Shown here: piece by piece, positions 61,279 to 64,000 of the stretch
Layout: every line of letters starts with the position of its first letter
Numbering within the stretch: the stretch's first letter is position 1
Assembly: GCA_016281605.1 (NCBI GenBank)
Contig: JAEEJA010000001.1
Coordinates: 46,067-110,066 of the forward strand
From: Lachnospiraceae bacterium
GTDB taxonomy: Bacteria > Bacillota > Clostridia > Lachnospirales > Lachnospiraceae
Length of the DNA: 64,000 nucleotides
Direction of reading: 5' to 3'
Notes under the pieces: generated by a model
Told to the model about the DNA's origin: nothing
The model's input: only the letters and a program-made list of their open reading frames with translations
Database searches by the model: none
Position numbers and translations under genes: made by a program

Positions 61279-63849
61279 CTAAAATGTAATAATCAAATGT
61301 TCATCGGCTACATCATCATAAACCTCACATTTTTTATCTTTGACATCATATATATGGACAATATCTTGGAGTTCCTCTCCTGATTCAAATTCACTTACAA
61401 TATCGGGGCATTCCTTAAGTTTTTCCGGTGCAAAATGCATCGTTTTTTCGTTATGGAAGACTGCTGTATATAGGATTTCAGCTTCAACAAGATCTTGAAA
61501 GATATGGCTTCCGTAAGACAGCTCCGGATTGTATCCTGCTTTAGATTCTTCAACTTCGCATATTATATCATATGCACTGATATCCGAAAATGCTGTAGGA
61601 ACCCCAAGTTCAGGAGAGGTCGTACCTATCCTCCCCGGAACAATAAGCATCATATGTTTGTCAGTATCCCGATAATGCCAGTTTACTTTCCCAACCAACT
61701 TTGCCACCAAATCTTTCATCTTGTATGGCATGTTGTAATATTTAATGGGATCCACATACACTATAAGATCAAGCTTTGTAGTTTTAGGTATTCCCATTGA
61801 TACACCTTTACTCTGAAGTAGAATTCTATCTTCAGGTATATTGTCAGGAATCACTGTTTCAGAAATCCCTTTCTGAACCTGCAAAGGCCGACATTGTAGA
61901 AGATCTATCGAATACTCCCCATTTTCTGAAATATTTATGGTAAACTCTGTGTCAACAGGATATTGATATTCATCCTGAATGCAGGAAAGTATCTTCTTCA
62001 TCTGATCCATCAGTATTTTATTTTCAACTAATCCCTTACATGAAATAAATTTGACTTCTCGTCTTCTACCCATTTCAAGCAGTCTTGATTCAGCATCATA
62101 GTCATGCTCAAATAATATTTTATCAAGATAATTTGGAATATCAGCCTCTATCTCATCAAGAGAATATCTCTTAATCGACTGCTCTGTCATATTGATTGCT
62201 TCTGCCTTCCCTTGAGAAAACTTGTGTTTTTCAGCTGACGATGAATATGATGTTTTTTCCGGCATATCAAGATTTACTATTCGTGGATATGAACCTTCGG
62301 TTCGGTCCACTGCCGATGTTCCAAGTCCCATGACTAATCTCAACATACCTGCTTTAGGATCAATGTTTTTCATTATCTTGTATGGACTATACGAATAACC
62401 AACACCTGCAGCACAGGGCATATAATTTGAACCATAGTATGAACCTGACACACGCTGTACCAACAATGCCATTTGCTCATCTCGTTTATCAAGACCTCTT
62501 CGTTTACGATAGTCAAGTGCTGACAGATTCATTGAACTAGCATATACGACCTTAATAGCATGTTCAAATTCACTCACTCGCTCCTCAATAGTACCCCTGT
62601 TCACACAAAATACAGACTCATATTTCCCTGCAAACGCATTTCCAAAGCCATCTTCCAAAATACTACTCGAACGGATGATATAAGGATCCTGCCCATAATA
62701 CTCAATAATTCTGATAAACTGCTCTCTCATCGTGTCAGAAAATTTTCCATTCATAAGTTTCGAAGCAAACTCATTGGCAAGCTCAAAATATCCCTCTTCC
62801 GTTCGTTGCTTTATTCGGATATCCCACAAATTATTATCAACAATATATGTATAATATACATCTGATCCGATATAAAATGAGTCATGTGGTTCTAGTACTT
62901 CTTTCAAATCAGGTTCTTTATTACAAATAATTGCTCTTGCCAAAAGCATACCACATGCCTTGCCACCTATCATTCCAGTTCCAATCATATGGTCTCTTAC
63001 AGAAAAATAATCTTCAGGTTTAAAATGCTTCTTTACCATTTTTCGCATATTCATATCACGAGTCATCATAATATTACACATTCGTGAGCATTCTTCTTTT
63101 ATATCCATACCATTTCGGGCTAATACTTTTACATTATTAAAAAAACGATCCCACGAATCAGAATACTGTTCTTCAGCTGATCTCTGTGCCAAACCGAGTG
63201 TTTGATAAAATCTGCTTGACTTGACACCATCTAATATTGGCTGAAAACTTCCATTTGAAGGATTATATATATGCGGGAGAAACATAGTATCAGAATTTCT
63301 ATTCCATACCTTTTCCGCACGTACATAAATATTCTTTTCATCTGAATAAACATCAAAGAAAAGCTGTGTTGTATTAAGTATTTTATTAACCGCTTGAACA
63401 GAATGCCTGCCTCTTATGATCGGAAAAAAAGCTACCGTATCTAATATAAATAAAAAAGGACATGTAACTCTAAAAAAATTGCCCATCATAAGATCTGTTG
63501 CCCATGCAGCTTGAAGTTCAGACAAACAATCAAAAACATAAAAAGCATCTTTCCCTTCTTTTTCGATAGCATTATGAATATCAACTGTAAAATCTTCAAA
63601 CCTGTGAGACAAGAAAACATTGATGGTCTTTATTTCAGGACATTCATCTAATAATCTCTCATGACTGGCAAATCTAAAATATATAATCTTCCGTTTATCC
63701 AGAATAGCCTGTCTGATATATGGTTCCATAAATAATTTAAACTCTGATAATTCAGACACCCGCCATACCACATTATCTCCAAGGCGAATATTATCAAGCG
63801 CTTTGTCCATTTCCGGAATACCACTCTTTACCCTTTCGAATGCTGCCAT
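61279..63849 (-). CDS. PEP/pyruvate-binding (PPDK_N) domain protein with N-terminal KaiC-like domain lacking Walker A
   Basis: YGQDPYIIRSSSILEDGFGNAFAGKYESVFCVNRG, DLLQCRPLQV; N-term VKSGIPEMDKALDNIRLGDNVVWRVSELSEF. Confidence 0.8.
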   Translation of the reverse strand: MAAFERVKSGIPEMDKALDNIRLGDNVVWRVSELSEFKLFMEPYIRQAILDKRKIIYFRFASHERLLDECPEIKTINVFLSHRFEDFTVDIHNAIEKEGKDAFYVFDCLSELQAAWATDLMMGNFFRVTCPFLFILDTVAFFPIIRGRHSVQAVNKILNTTQLFFDVYSDEKNIYVRAEKVWNRNSDTMFLPHIYNPSNGSFQPILDGVKSSRFYQTLGLAQRSAEEQYSDSWDRFFNNVKVLARNGMDIKEECSRMCNIMMTRDMNMRKMVKKHFKPEDYFSVRDHMIGTGMIGGKACGMLLARAIICNKEPDLKEVLEPHDSFYIGSDVYYTYIVDNNLWDIRIKQRTEEGYFELANEFASKLMNGKFSDTMREQFIRIIEYYGQDPYIIRSSSILEDGFGNAFAGKYESVFCVNRGTIEERVSEFEHAIKVVYASSMNLSALDYRKRRGLDKRDEQMALLVQRVSGSYYGSNYMPCAAGVGYSYSPYKIMKNIDPKAGMLRLVMGLGTSAVDRTEGSYPRIVNLDMPEKTSYSSSAEKHKFSQGKAEAINMTEQSIKRYSLDEIEADIPNYLDKILFEHDYDAESRLLEMGRRREVKFISCKGLVENKILMDQMKKILSCIQDEYQYPVDTEFTINISENGEYSIDLLQCRPLQVQKGISETVIPDNIPEDRILLQSKGVSMGIPKTTKLDLIVYVDPIKYYNMPYKMKDLVAKLVGKVNWHYRDTDKHMMLIVPGRIGTTSPELGVPTAFSDISAYDIICEVEESKAGYNPELSYGSHIFQDLVEAEILYTAVFHNEKTMHFAPEKLKECPDIVSEFESGEELQDIVHIYDVKDKKCEVYDDVADEHLIITF

Positions 63850-63928
63850 ATCGTATTAACCTCCTCGTATTATATAGTCATACCCATTCTTTACCTTCTC
63901 TATAGGTATAGGGTATGCTATTGAAGAT

Positions 63929-63989
63929 GCTGTGGATTGGTTTTGTCCTCCTACCGCATAGACGGTTTCAAATAGGCTCCAACCACAGC
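63929..63989 (-). promoter_or_regulatory. Candidate structured 5' leader of the PPDK_N-domain gene
   Basis: Minus GCTGTGGTTGG ... ACCG-tctatg-CGGT ... CCAATCCACAGC closed stem; 5' side near window edge. Confidence 0.35.
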
Positions 63990-64000
63990 CTCTTTGTCAC

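Overview
AT-rich Bacillota (Lachnospiraceae-like) chromosome segment, read by eye with no database searches. Most of it is core genome: polA 5' end, tRNA-Leu(CAA), cheY, proB, cls, copA, argG, a reduced dcw cluster (mraZ-rsmH-ftsL-ftsI-mraY-murD-ftsW-ftsQ-ftsZ, minus strand), lgt, ychF, azlC/azlD and a GH5 cellulase. The standout is an ~18 kb minus-strand island (about 40.7-58.7 kb). It combines a complete nitrogenase-like set (NifB-, NifX-, NifH-, NifD-, NifK- and second NifX-like proteins) with sulfur amino-acid enzymes (three CysK paralogs, a MetY-type sulfhydrylase, a cystathionine gamma-synthase/lyase-like enzyme, a MalY/PatB C-S lyase and NifS), a lone LanC-like protein, Rrf2 and LysR regulators, an unlisted 49-aa YezD/DUF2292-like ORF, and an aberrant tRNA-Cys(GCA)-like sequence in the leader of the nifB-like gene directly behind an intrinsic terminator. 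P-cluster cysteines and a cofactor-type cysteine are recognisable, but the NifD residues needed for N2 chemistry are replaced. The favoured hypothesis is a nitrogenase-like C-S bond (organosulfur) reductase feeding Cys/Met synthesis, not N2 fixation. Other items include an internal Shine-Dalgarno that could release a CopZ-like protein from copA, a GC-rich structured insertion between rsmH and ftsL, orphan IS200/IS605-end-like hairpins, and a decayed direct repeat near 60.4 kb.
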